Shown here piece by piece: positions 10,012 to 18,604 of a DNA stretch of 44,594 nucleotides (the stretch's first letter is position 1; each line of letters opens with the position of its first letter). The notes beneath the pieces were generated by a model, which ran no database searches, was not told where the DNA came from, and worked only from the letters and a program-made list of their open reading frames with translations. The DNA is from an uncultured Bacteroidota bacterium (GTDB lineage: Bacteria; Bacteroidota; Bacteroidia; Flavobacteriales; Flavobacteriaceae): assembly GCA_902517245.1 (NCBI GenBank), contig CABYBK010000006.1, positions 1-44,594 of the forward strand, in the 5' to 3' direction. Both the position numbers and the translations under genes were made by a program.

Positions 10012-10236
10012 TTACTCTAAAGATTTCATCTCAGAGTCAAAAAAGGCGAGTGCCGATTCTATTAATGACTTTGATTCAGATGCCAAGCTGCTCTCTTCTT
10101 CTTTATCAAATTCCTCTAACCAATGAACTTCATCATTAAAAATATTTAGAACGAATCTAGGATACTCTGTATGTACAACAAATAAATCATCCTTTCGGGA
10201 TGAATTATCAGCAATTAAAAATTTAGGTAAATCCAT
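10012..10236 (-). CDS. Small conserved acidic protein of unknown function
   Basis: A 74-residue soluble, strongly acidic protein without a signal peptide or membrane segment. The N-terminal half (FLIADNSSRKDDLFVVHTEY, then PRFVLNIFNDEVHWLEEF) has beta-strand character and the C-terminal part is one long acidic helix. It fits exactly between the MATE gene (1-bp gap) and the PAP2 gene (3-bp gap), so it is translated within that operon. Small proteins of this kind are often conserved in Flavobacteriia, but I do not recognise a function. Confidence 0.72.
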   Translation of the reverse strand: MDLPKFLIADNSSRKDDLFVVHTEYPRFVLNIFNDEVHWLEEFDKEEESSLASESKSLIESALAFFDSEMKSLE

Positions 10237-10237
10237 T

Positions 10238-11617
10238 TTACGAATTTAAAATTAACTTTTTAGTTAAATGCTGAAATCTCCAAAAAAGAAGTACTGCTGA
10301 AGCGGTTAGGCCTGAAAGTAATCCTATCCATATGCCTATTGCACCAAGATCAGTTTTTATACCCAAATAAAAGGAAACAGGAATACCAAATATACCATAA
10401 GAGAAAAAAGTTATAAAAGCAGGAATATTAACATCTTGAAGTCCCCGAAGTGCACCTAGAACTACCGCTTGAAGTCCATCGGAAATTTGAAAAAAAGCAG
10501 AGGCAATTAATAATGAAGAGGCAATAGCAACTACTTCCTGAACATCCTTTATCTGTAAAAGATTATTATCATTTAAATATATCCAGGGAAGGTAATCGCT
10601 TGTTAATAGAAAGAAAAGACAAAAAACTATATCAAAAATAAAAATGAGTAAAAAAATAGAGTATGCTATTCGTTTTAGAGAAATAAAATCTTGCCTTCCT
10701 TTTTGGTTCCCTACTCGAATCATTGCGGTAACACTTAGGCCCATCGCAAACATAAATGTCATAGATGAGAGATTTAAAGCTATTTGATTGGCTGCTTGTG
10801 GATTTTTCCCTAAAAAACCCGAAATCCATACAGCAACCGTAAAAAATAAAACCTCAAAAAACATCTGCAAAGCAGATGGGAAGCCCAGTTTAATTATTTT
10901 TCTGATTAAATGTAAATCAGTTATTCTGAATCTTAAATTTGTTATATATGCCTTAAATCGAATATTAAATTTAATATATAGTGCAATGAATATCAACATG
11001 AAACACCGAGAAAAAAGTGTTCCTATTGCAGCCCCTTCTACCCCCAACTTTGGGAAAATCCAAAATCCAAAAATTAAAAAATAGTTTAAAATAATATTTA
11101 TAACGTTTCCAAGTAATGTTGCATACATTGCTGGGTGAGTATGCGACAGACCCTCAGAAAATTGCTTAAAACCTTGAAAACAAATTAAAGGAATTAAAGA
11201 AATTCCTACCCATTGCAAATATGGGTATGCTAAAACAACAACCTCATCAGGTTGCTCCATTTGAAATAAAAGAGGCTTACTAACTGAAACGCATAATGAA
11301 AGAAAAATACCTAAAAAAACACATAAAAATAAACCATGAATAAAGATATTCCTGCCCTGGAATATGTCCTTCATACCATCAGTCTCTGCAATTAAAGGAG
11401 TAATAGCTGTTGAAAAACCAATACCTAAGGACATTGCAACAAAGAAAAAACTATTACCCAAAGAAACTGCAGCCAATTCAGCTGTTCCTAATTGACCAAC
11501 CATAATATTATCCACGAGTTGAACCATGGTATGCCCCAAAAGGCCAATTATTACAGGATAAGAAAGATTCAGATTAAACTTAAATTCTTTAGTGTATTGA
11601 TTAAGCATTTGGAGCAT
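10238..11617 (-). CDS. MATE-family multidrug/cation antiporter
   Basis: A 459-residue polytopic transporter with about 12 hydrophobic segments. The N-terminal region GLLGHTMVQLVDNIMVGQLG and the SLGIGFSTAITPLIAE segment are typical of the MATE (NorM/DinF) superfamily, which exports drugs or metabolites against Na+ or H+ gradients. Two homologous halves are visible, the second starting near VWISGFLGKNPQAANQIALN. A second Met at residue 4 is an alternative start. It is 12 bp downstream of the peptidase gene on the same strand. Substrate unknown. Confidence 0.9.
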   Translation of the reverse strand: MLQMLNQYTKEFKFNLNLSYPVIIGLLGHTMVQLVDNIMVGQLGTAELAAVSLGNSFFFVAMSLGIGFSTAITPLIAETDGMKDIFQGRNIFIHGLFLCVFLGIFLSLCVSVSKPLLFQMEQPDEVVVLAYPYLQWVGISLIPLICFQGFKQFSEGLSHTHPAMYATLLGNVINIILNYFLIFGFWIFPKLGVEGAAIGTLFSRCFMLIFIALYIKFNIRFKAYITNLRFRITDLHLIRKIIKLGFPSALQMFFEVLFFTVAVWISGFLGKNPQAANQIALNLSSMTFMFAMGLSVTAMIRVGNQKGRQDFISLKRIAYSIFLLIFIFDIVFCLFFLLTSDYLPWIYLNDNNLLQIKDVQEVVAIASSLLIASAFFQISDGLQAVVLGALRGLQDVNIPAFITFFSYGIFGIPVSFYLGIKTDLGAIGIWIGLLSGLTASAVLLFWRFQHLTKKLILNS

Positions 11618-11629
11618 TAACCTTAAAAT

Positions 11630-13009
11630 TTAAAATCCATACTGATCTACAATATATATTAAGCTTGTCATTGCTGCTGCCCCCAACTCTAGTTCTCTTT
11701 TGTTAATTGCCTCGAAAGTATCATTAGCAGAGTGATGATAATCAAAATACCTTTGTGAGTCGGGTCTTAATCCTGAAAGAACTATTTTACCGTTTTTTAA
11801 AGGGCCTATATCTGATCCACTTTCACCTAAAGTAAAATGGTCGATCATATACGGCTCAAAATAAGTTTTCCAGGATTTGATTTTTTTAAACTGCTTTTCA
11901 TTAGCTTCAAAAGCAAAACCCCGAGGTGAAAATCCACCTGCATCTGATTCTAAAGCAAAAATATGATTTTCATTTTTCCTTTTAGTATTTTCAGCATATG
12001 TTATACCTCCTCGCAAACCATTTTCTTCATTCATATACAATACCACTCTAATAGTTCTTTTAGGCTGATAATTCATTTGCTTAAACAAGTTTAAAACTTC
12101 CATAGACTGTACAATTCCGGCACCATCGTCATGAGCACCATCACCCAAATCCCATGAGTCAAGATGTCCACCAACTAATATAATCTCTTCAGGAAACTCA
12201 TTGCCTTTTATTTCACCAATTACATTGTGTGATGGTACGTCAGGATAATTCTTACAATCTTGTTTTAGATAAAAGTAAAGATCTTTATTTAGCGACAACA
12301 TTGAACTCAATAATTGAGCGCCATTAGTACTAATAGCCGAAGCTGGAATCCTCATTTTATTTGGTAAATTACCATAACGCATATTTCCTGTATGAGGGTA
12401 ATCATCCATTCTTAAGTTCATTGAACGAACAATAACACCAACTGCACCAAGTCGAGCAGCTTTAGAAGCACCATTAGACCTTTGATCTACAGTTTTTTTA
12501 TAAGCTTCAAATGTATTTATTAAGTCAGGTGGCATTGGCCTGTTATAAAAAACAAATTTACCTCTAATCTTTTCCTCACCTAAAACCTCTAATTCTGAAA
12601 AATTTTTCACCTCAACTACTTTTGCTCTTAAACCAGCTGCAGGTGTGGCAACTGATCCTCCTAAAGCACAAACTGGAACATTCATACTCATACCTGGTCC
12701 AGTAATTATACTTGCATACTCAAAAGTTCCTCTTACCCATTTTGGCACCATTATATCCTCTAAATATACCTTGTCAAGGCCCATTTCATTGAGTTGTTGA
12801 TTCCCCCAGATTACTGCACGCTCAGCGTTAAGTGAGCCAGAGAGTCTTCCCCCTATCTGATTGGATAAATGATCTAACCAGTCATAAGATTTCCCATTAG
12901 TCAAAGCTTGATGAAAAATTTTTTTGATTTGTTGTTTATGGACCTCACTTTGTCCTGAAAGAAGTTGATAATTTAAAAGTACTAGGAAAGTAAGTACACT
13001 AATTTTCAT
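11630..13009 (-). CDS. Secreted M28-family metallopeptidase (carboxypeptidase Q-like)
   Basis: Exported zinc aminopeptidase or carboxypeptidase. A signal peptide of about 20 residues (MKISVLTFLVLLNYQLLSGQ) is followed by a helical region, a PA-type insert and the co-catalytic zinc domain. Metal-site motifs are GGHLDSWDLGDGAHDDGAG (His and bridging Asp), MNEENGLRGG (catalytic and binding Glu) and a late YHHSANDTFE (His). Order and spacing match the M28 plasma glutamate carboxypeptidase/carboxypeptidase Q group. Likely role is scavenging of peptides in the periplasm or at the cell surface. It lies 6 bp after the response regulator on the same strand. Confidence 0.88.
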   Translation of the reverse strand: MKISVLTFLVLLNYQLLSGQSEVHKQQIKKIFHQALTNGKSYDWLDHLSNQIGGRLSGSLNAERAVIWGNQQLNEMGLDKVYLEDIMVPKWVRGTFEYASIITGPGMSMNVPVCALGGSVATPAAGLRAKVVEVKNFSELEVLGEEKIRGKFVFYNRPMPPDLINTFEAYKKTVDQRSNGASKAARLGAVGVIVRSMNLRMDDYPHTGNMRYGNLPNKMRIPASAISTNGAQLLSSMLSLNKDLYFYLKQDCKNYPDVPSHNVIGEIKGNEFPEEIILVGGHLDSWDLGDGAHDDGAGIVQSMEVLNLFKQMNYQPKRTIRVVLYMNEENGLRGGITYAENTKRKNENHIFALESDAGGFSPRGFAFEANEKQFKKIKSWKTYFEPYMIDHFTLGESGSDIGPLKNGKIVLSGLRPDSQRYFDYHHSANDTFEAINKRELELGAAAMTSLIYIVDQYGF

Positions 13010-13015
13010 AAATTT

Positions 13016-14179
13016 TTATTTTGGTGCAAATTGAATAATATTTTCAGCACTCACAGGATTATCACCTAATATCATTAAACGTTCAATGACGTTTCTAAGT
13101 TCTCGAATATTTCCTGTCCATGGGTATTTGTTGAGTTTTTCTAATGCTTCTTTTGTAAAAATCTTTTTTTCTATTCCTTGTTCTTTAGAAATCAAACTAA
13201 CAAAATATTCAGTTAGTATTGGAATATCTTGTTTTCTACTAGATAATGAAGGAACATGAATCATAATAACTGCTAGACGATGGTATAAATCTTCTCTAAA
13301 TCTTCCCTCTAAGATCTCTTGTTTTAAATCTTTATTTGTTGCTGCAATAACTCTCACGTCAACTGAAATATCTTTTTCATTACCAACACGTTGTATTTTT
13401 TGCTCTTGCAGAGCTCGTAAAACTTTGGCCTGCGCAGCTAAGCTCATATCAGCAATTTCGTCTAAAAAAAGTGTCCCCATATTTGCAGCTTCAAACTTTC
13501 CTGAACGATCTTTAGCTGCAGATGTAAATGCACCCTTAACATGTCCGAAAAGCTCACTCTCAATCAATTCAGAAGGTATAGCAGCACAATTTACTTCAAT
13601 AAAGTTATTTGAACTTCGATTACTTTGTTGATGAAGCTGATGTGCAACAAGTTCTTTTCCAGTTCCGTTTTCACCTGTTATTAAAATCCTAGCATCAGTA
13701 ATAGCAACTTTTGAAATCATTTCCCTCATTTCTTTTACAGCTTTACTCTCGCCAATTATCCTAAATTTTTGAGCTACTTCACGTTTTAGTTTTTTATTTT
13801 CATTACGTAATGATTTATTTTCTAATGCATGCCGAACTGCGGTAAGTAGACGGTTTAAGTCTGGTGGTTTGGAAATAAAATCATATGCTCCTAGCTTCAT
13901 TGCTTCGACTGCAGTCTCAACGTTTCCATGTCCGGTTAGCATTATAAATGGGGTACTAATTTTTTTACTATTAGCTTTTTGGAGCACTTCAATACCATCC
14001 ATGTTAGGCATTTTTATATCACAAAGAACCAAATCAAATGTCTCTTTTTCTAAAAGATTTAAACCTTTTTTACCATCTATAGCTTCTGTGATTTCATACT
14101 GTTGATCCTCTTCAGTTAATATGCGAACCAAAACTCTGCGAATTGGTTCCTCATCTTCTATTATTAATATTCGAATCAT
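13016..14179 (-). CDS. Sigma-54-type (AAA+) response regulator lacking the C-terminal HTH
   Basis: NtrC-like protein of 387 residues. The receiver domain (1-120) has the acidic pocket IIEDEE, phosphoacceptor Asp54 (CDIKMPNMDG) and Lys104. The AAA+ domain (about 142-375) has Walker A GENGTGKE (169-176) and Walker B GTLFLDE (235-241). The sigma-54-contact loop is GAFTSA (216-221), not the canonical GAFTGA. The protein stops just after the AAA+ lid at IIQFAPK, so the usual Fis-type DNA-binding helix-turn-helix is absent. Its start overlaps the mscS-like gene stop by 4 bases (ATGA). No histidine kinase is encoded in the window. Confidence 0.9.
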   Translation of the reverse strand: MIRILIIEDEEPIRRVLVRILTEEDQQYEITEAIDGKKGLNLLEKETFDLVLCDIKMPNMDGIEVLQKANSKKISTPFIMLTGHGNVETAVEAMKLGAYDFISKPPDLNRLLTAVRHALENKSLRNENKKLKREVAQKFRIIGESKAVKEMREMISKVAITDARILITGENGTGKELVAHQLHQQSNRSSNNFIEVNCAAIPSELIESELFGHVKGAFTSAAKDRSGKFEAANMGTLFLDEIADMSLAAQAKVLRALQEQKIQRVGNEKDISVDVRVIAATNKDLKQEILEGRFREDLYHRLAVIMIHVPSLSSRKQDIPILTEYFVSLISKEQGIEKKIFTKEALEKLNKYPWTGNIRELRNVIERLMILGDNPVSAENIIQFAPK

Positions 14180-15024
14180 TGCAATGATTTTGGTGGATTT
14201 AAGAAACTAATAGTACGCTGTGGAAAAGGAATTTCAATTTTTTCTTTCTTAAAGGCTCTAAAAATCGAGTATCTCAATTCACTTTTAACAATATTTGATT
14301 CAAAACTACTTTTGAGCGCAAAAAAAAGTTGAAAATTTAAAGCATTATCCCCAAAATCTTCAAATATTACAAAAGGTTTAGGGTTCTCAAGAATTTTTTT
14401 GTTTTGAGCTGCTAAATCCAATAATATTTGAGTGACTTGATCAATATCTGTCTGGTATGAAACTCCAACAGCAACACTTTCTTTTGTTATAACTCCATTT
14501 TCAGTCCAATTAAAAAGAGTGGAAATTAAAAATTTGTGATTCGGAATTATCAAAACCTTGTTTTCTCTGGTAACTGCTCTTGTTGTTCTAAGCTTAATAT
14601 TTTCTACTTTTCCAACTTGTCCTTCAACTTCGATTATGTCTCCCACATGAACCGATTGATCTACTAAAATAAAAATCCCAGAAATAATATCTTGTATAAA
14701 AGTTTGTAAAGCTAGACCTACTCCAACTAGCAGGGCTGCTGAGGCCGCAAATATCGCCGTAACATTTATGCCGATATTTTGAAATGTAAAAAGTATTACA
14801 ACAATGTATATGAAGTAATTAATAAAAGAAAAAATACTTCTAAATTTTATTTTGGCGTCATTTGACAGGGTACGATAAATAATTTTTTTAAGAAGTTTGA
14901 GTAAGAGTGAGGTAATAATAAAAACTAAAGTGACAATCAAAATCGATCTTGGAGAAAAAGAAATAGAATCACCTATAGTGAATTTATGATTGAAGAAATC
15001 TAAAATATTATTAATAACCTTCAT
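14176..15024 (-). CDS. MscS-family mechanosensitive channel
   Basis: Small-conductance mechanosensitive channel of 282 residues that would relieve osmotic pressure. The N-terminal part has two to three membrane segments. The pore-lining helix region (AASAALLVGVGLALQTFIQD) is Gly/Ala-rich as in MscS. The beta domain follows, with VHVGDIIEVEGQVGKVENIK and RTTRAVTRENKVLIIPNHKF, both MscS signatures. It is translationally coupled by a 4-bp overlap to the sigma-54-type regulator. Full length for a minimal MscS; no extra domains. Confidence 0.92.
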   Translation of the reverse strand: MKVINNILDFFNHKFTIGDSISFSPRSILIVTLVFIITSLLLKLLKKIIYRTLSNDAKIKFRSIFSFINYFIYIVVILFTFQNIGINVTAIFAASAALLVGVGLALQTFIQDIISGIFILVDQSVHVGDIIEVEGQVGKVENIKLRTTRAVTRENKVLIIPNHKFLISTLFNWTENGVITKESVAVGVSYQTDIDQVTQILLDLAAQNKKILENPKPFVIFEDFGDNALNFQLFFALKSSFESNIVKSELRYSIFRAFKKEKIEIPFPQRTISFLNPPKSLQ

Positions 15025-15043
15025 ATGAGAGTAAAGTTACTAT

Positions 15044-15075
15044 AAAAACAAAACCCACCCTTGTGAAAGGATGGG
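15044..15075 (-). terminator. Rho-independent terminator of grpE-dnaJ
   Basis: On the minus strand a 9-bp stem (one C-A mismatch) pairs bases 67-75 of line 15001+ (15067-15075) with 15054-15062 around a 4-base loop, followed by the U-rich run read from 15053 down to 15044. It lies about 90 bases past the dnaJ stop and before the next minus-strand gene, so it ends the chaperone transcript. Confidence 0.7.
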
Positions 15076-15164
15076 AAAAAATTGCTATGAAAAAGAAAAA
15101 TAATACTAATATGTAATTACTAGTATTAACCCAAAGATATTATTTTTTTTTAATTCTTACTATT

Positions 15165-16265
15165 TTAAGCAAACATATCCTTTACTTTTTCAAAAAAGGA
15201 TTTATCTGATTTTTCAGGATGAGGAATAAAATTACTATCTGACTGCATTTTTTCAAAAAATTGGCGTTGCTCCTTGCTTAAAGTTTTTGGCGTCCAGACA
15301 TTTACATGGACTAACAAATCTCCATTTGCATAACCATTTACACTTGGTAATCCTTTACTTCTTAGCCGAAGAGTTTTCCCAGATTGAATACCAGGCTCAA
15401 GCTTGATTCTAGCCTTACCATCAAGTAATATTAAATCTTTGGAGATCCCGAGTACAGCCTCAGAAATACTTATATAAAGGTCATAGTGCAAGTGATTACC
15501 CTCTCTAATAAATACGTTGTTAGGTATTTCTTCAATCAAAACCAATAAATCTCCTGGGACACCACTAGATGCAGCATCGTTACCTTTTCCACTCACCTTC
15601 AATTGCATTCCCTCTTCGACACCTGGGGGTATTTTTATTGATACTGTTTCTTCTTTTCTAATCATACCCTGGGCGTCTGAACCCGAAGGACGGTTTAATA
15701 ATACTTTTCCACTTCCGCCACAGCTAGAGCAGGTAGCAGCGGTTTGCATCCGACCCAAAATAGTATTGGTGATTTTCATTACTTGACCTTTTCCATTGCA
15801 AGATGAACAAGTGCCATACTCCACTCCTTGTGCTTTTACTTTTCGGGGAACTTTAATTTTCTTTTCAACACCGGTAGCAATCTCCTCTAAAGTCAACTTA
15901 ACTCGAATGCGCATATCAGAACCTTTAGACCTTCTTTGTCCTCCACCTCCAAATCCACCACCAAATGCACTTCCAAAAATATCACCAAATTGGCTAAAAA
16001 TATCATCCATGTTCATGCCACCCTGTCCAAAACCTTGCGCACCTTCAAAAGCTGCATGGCCATATTGGTCATATTGATTTCTTTTATCCTGATTTCCTAA
16101 AATTTCATAAGCCTCGGCAGCTTTTTTAAAATTAGCTTCAGCTATTTTATCATTTGGATTTTTGTCTGGGTGAAATTCAATAGCTTTTTTTCTGTATGCC
16201 TTTTTTATCTCAGATGAACTGGCATTCTTAGAAATTCCTAATATGTCATAATAATCTTCCTTCAT
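15165..16265 (-). CDS. dnaJ: DnaJ chaperone with a two-motif (half) zinc finger
   Basis: Hsp40 co-chaperone that stimulates DnaK ATPase. The J domain has HPD at residues 32-34; a Gly/Phe-rich linker spans about 72-110. The cysteine-rich region has only two CXXCXGXG units, CSSCNGKG (Cys153, Cys156) and CSSCGGSG (Cys179, Cys182), instead of the usual four, which allows one zinc site. The C-terminal client-binding domains are complete, with IKIPPGVEEGMQLKVSGKG, and the protein ends KSFFEKVKDMFA. At 366 residues it is slightly short because of the missing motifs. It starts 3 bp after grpE, and the pair is co-transcribed. Confidence 0.94.
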   Translation of the reverse strand: MKEDYYDILGISKNASSSEIKKAYRKKAIEFHPDKNPNDKIAEANFKKAAEAYEILGNQDKRNQYDQYGHAAFEGAQGFGQGGMNMDDIFSQFGDIFGSAFGGGFGGGGQRRSKGSDMRIRVKLTLEEIATGVEKKIKVPRKVKAQGVEYGTCSSCNGKGQVMKITNTILGRMQTAATCSSCGGSGKVLLNRPSGSDAQGMIRKEETVSIKIPPGVEEGMQLKVSGKGNDAASSGVPGDLLVLIEEIPNNVFIREGNHLHYDLYISISEAVLGISKDLILLDGKARIKLEPGIQSGKTLRLRSKGLPSVNGYANGDLLVHVNVWTPKTLSKEQRQFFEKMQSDSNFIPHPEKSDKSFFEKVKDMFA

Positions 16266-16267
16266 AA

Positions 16268-16783
16268 TTATTGGCCTACGACTACTTTTGGATATCGAAT
16301 AATACGATCACCTAATTGGTAACCAACTTCTATAATATCAATGATTTTACCTATTTCGTCTTTACTAGGGGCTGGGATTTGTGTAATTGCCTCATGAAGC
16401 TCAGAATCAAATTCGTCACCAATTTTCGCTTCAGTTGGATTTAAACCACTGTTCTTTAAAGTTTCATTGAACTTGTTAAAAATTAATTGAAAGCCCTCTT
16501 GATCAACTGATCCATTCTCTTTCTCTATTTGCTGATTTGCTCTGTTAAAATCATCTAGTATTGGGATTAAATCATTAATCACCTCTTGATTTGCTGTTTT
16601 GTAAAGTTCGATACGCTCTTTAGATGTTCTTTTTTTATAATTTTCAAATTCGGCAAAGAGTCTGAGGAATTTTTCTTTTTCCTCTTTTATAACAAGATTC
16701 AATTCCTTAATTTGAGGGTCTTTTTTGGGTTTAGTTACCCTTTTCTTTACAGTCTTTTTTGGGGCTGATTTTTTTGTCATCAA
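16268..16783 (-). CDS. grpE: GrpE nucleotide exchange factor
   Basis: Exchange factor for DnaK. After a Lys-rich N-terminus (residues 2-25) comes the long coiled-coil helix (EEKEKFLRLFAEFENYKKRT) and then the beta domain with SELHEAITQIPAPS and the family's C-terminal signature GYQLGDRIIRYPKVVVGQ. At 171 residues it is typical. The basic N-terminal tail is unusual, since many GrpE proteins have an acidic one. Met2 is an equally good start. The dnaJ gene follows after 2-3 bases; dnaK is not in the window. Confidence 0.94.
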   Translation of the reverse strand: MMTKKSAPKKTVKKRVTKPKKDPQIKELNLVIKEEKEKFLRLFAEFENYKKRTSKERIELYKTANQEVINDLIPILDDFNRANQQIEKENGSVDQEGFQLIFNKFNETLKNSGLNPTEAKIGDEFDSELHEAITQIPAPSKDEIGKIIDIIEVGYQLGDRIIRYPKVVVGQ

Positions 16784-16842
16784 ACTTAATTTATAAACAT
16801 TCTTTTACAAAAGTTTTGCCAGATTCAAAAAGTGTCAAAATG

Positions 16843-17766
16843 TCATAATTTTGAACTATTAAAAATATCATACATTGCTTTGTTTATTTCAGGATGTAAA
16901 AATTTATATTTTTCATCTATTACTTTTTTAGCACTAATCCAATGACTATCTAAAACTAAACTACTCATTTCACCTATTAAAATTTTAAGTAAAATTTTAG
17001 GGATTGGAGGTAAAAAATAGGGCCGTTTTAAAGCTTTTGATAAGGCTGAAATAAAATCTACTTGGTTTACTGGATTTGGAGAAACAACATTGTATACTCC
17101 TTCCCATTTTTCACGACAAGCTTTAAAAAATATACCTACAACATCCGAAATATGAATCCATGACTGACCTTGATTACCATTACCGAATGCCATGCCTAAA
17201 CCAAAAGATGTTGGTATTTTTAAAGGACTTAAAACACCTCCTTCATTACTCAAGACTAGCCCAATTCTCATTTTAGTTACACTTATTTTTAGTGAAGAAA
17301 ATAAATCAACTTCATTTTCCCATGCAATAACAACTTTTTCCATGAAAGAATTAGGATAAACTTTAGCTGTTTCTGTAAATGTTTTTTCTAAATCCGAGGG
17401 ATATATTCCTATTGCAGAAGCTGCAATAATTTGTTTAACATGATGTTTTCCTTGAATTTTTTTTAAACTTGAAATCAATAATCGTGTAGATTCTATACGA
17501 CTAGAATAAATCAATTTTTTATGAGAGGTTGTCCAAAGTTTTGATATACTTGCACCTGTTAAATGAATAATTATATCTACTCCTAAAAAGCAATTAGTAT
17601 CTATATCTCCTTTCAACAGGTCCCAGTAGAATCCTTTAGCGTTATCAAAACAATTTATCTTAGATTTTCTTGAGGTTAAAAAATTAATTTTAAAACCTTG
17701 AGATAAAGCACTTTTGACAAGTGATCGGCCAAGTAAACCAGTTGCACCCGTAATAAGTATTTTCAT
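16843..17766 (-). CDS. TIGR01777-family NAD(P)-dependent epimerase (YfcH/SDR39U1-like)
   Basis: Extended short-chain dehydrogenase/reductase of 307 residues. The Rossmann motif ITGATGLLGRSLV is at the N-terminus. The family-specific features are DIIIHLTGASI, the IAASAIGIYPSD segment with a Ser-x-x-x-Tyr arrangement, MRIGLVLSNEGGVLSPL and a C-terminal DUF1731-like region (RPYFLPPIPKILLKILIGEM). Members are widespread but their substrate is not established. It lies 23 bp downstream of the mnmD-like gene on the same strand, probably in one transcript. Confidence 0.88.
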   Translation of the reverse strand: MKILITGATGLLGRSLVKSALSQGFKINFLTSRKSKINCFDNAKGFYWDLLKGDIDTNCFLGVDIIIHLTGASISKLWTTSHKKLIYSSRIESTRLLISSLKKIQGKHHVKQIIAASAIGIYPSDLEKTFTETAKVYPNSFMEKVVIAWENEVDLFSSLKISVTKMRIGLVLSNEGGVLSPLKIPTSFGLGMAFGNGNQGQSWIHISDVVGIFFKACREKWEGVYNVVSPNPVNQVDFISALSKALKRPYFLPPIPKILLKILIGEMSSLVLDSHWISAKKVIDEKYKFLHPEINKAMYDIFNSSKL

Positions 17767-17789
17767 TATTTTTTTTTAAAAATAAACAA

Positions 17790-18470
17790 TTACTCCTTTA
17801 CTGCCCTTAACATTTCCCTCTTACCTGGTGGACCTGGTAATCGAAAAACCTTGAAGCCGGCTTTTTTTAAACCTCTTCTAACGCTTCCCTTTGCACAATA
17901 GCTAACCCATACTCCACCTGGATTTAGTAATTCAAAACATTTTCTCATAAGATTTGGTTCCCATAGCTCTGGTTGTGCATTATAACCGAATGCATCATAA
18001 AAAATTATATCAAAATAATTTTGAGATTTAAAATTTTCAAAACAAGTTTGTTTTTTTGCAATTCTAAAATAAGGAGATAGATCTTGAGCCTGTTCCCAAA
18101 TTATCGATGAGAACTTTTTAAAATTCATGGAGATATATGAACTATCAAAAAACTTATCATATTCAAGTATTTTGGTTTCCTCGATTGTCATTGGAAATGG
18201 TTCAAGAGACGTATAATCTATTGATTTTCTGATTTTATTGGATTCCACAAAACTCATATAAGCCATCAAGCCGGTACCATATCCTAGCTCCAAAATATTA
18301 CATTCACATTGGTTTCTTTTTTGAAACCAATAGTTTAAACCTTCGTTTAAATAGACGAAATAGGATTCTGTTACTGCTCCATATAAAGAATGATAATTTT
18401 CTTTCAAATCATCAATTCGATATGTTATAGAACCATCTTCGGTTATAATTTTCCTTTTAATGTAATCCAT
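17790..18470 (-). CDS. mnmD: tRNA 5-aminomethyl-2-thiouridine methyltransferase, MnmD-like
   Basis: SAM-dependent methyltransferase related to the N-terminal domain of E. coli MnmC, which methylates the aminomethyl group on the wobble uridine of certain tRNAs. Seen: the SAM loop LELGYGTGLMAY, the acidic FDIIFYDAFGYNAQPELW motif typical of DUF752/MnmD, and the C-terminal GPPGKREMLRA. At 226 residues it is a stand-alone enzyme with no fused FAD-oxidase domain (MnmC2). Divergent from ilvE with a gap of about 134 bp. Confidence 0.88.
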   Translation of the reverse strand: MDYIKRKIITEDGSITYRIDDLKENYHSLYGAVTESYFVYLNEGLNYWFQKRNQCECNILELGYGTGLMAYMSFVESNKIRKSIDYTSLEPFPMTIEETKILEYDKFFDSSYISMNFKKFSSIIWEQAQDLSPYFRIAKKQTCFENFKSQNYFDIIFYDAFGYNAQPELWEPNLMRKCFELLNPGGVWVSYCAKGSVRRGLKKAGFKVFRLPGPPGKREMLRAVKE

Positions 18471-18604
18471 AAAGGGATTATAAAATCAAGTCAACACGAA
18501 TTTATTTTTAATTATTGAATAGATATCAAAAATTATTGTAATTCTTAATCTTGACCTCTTGTTTTATTTTAAAAAAAACTAATTTTACTTATTATTTTTA
18601 TAAA

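Noticed and set aside
18551-18604. N-terminal extension of ilvE from TTG 18551
   Set aside because: The added residues are aromatic and unlike the family; GTG at 18605 gives the expected N-terminus.
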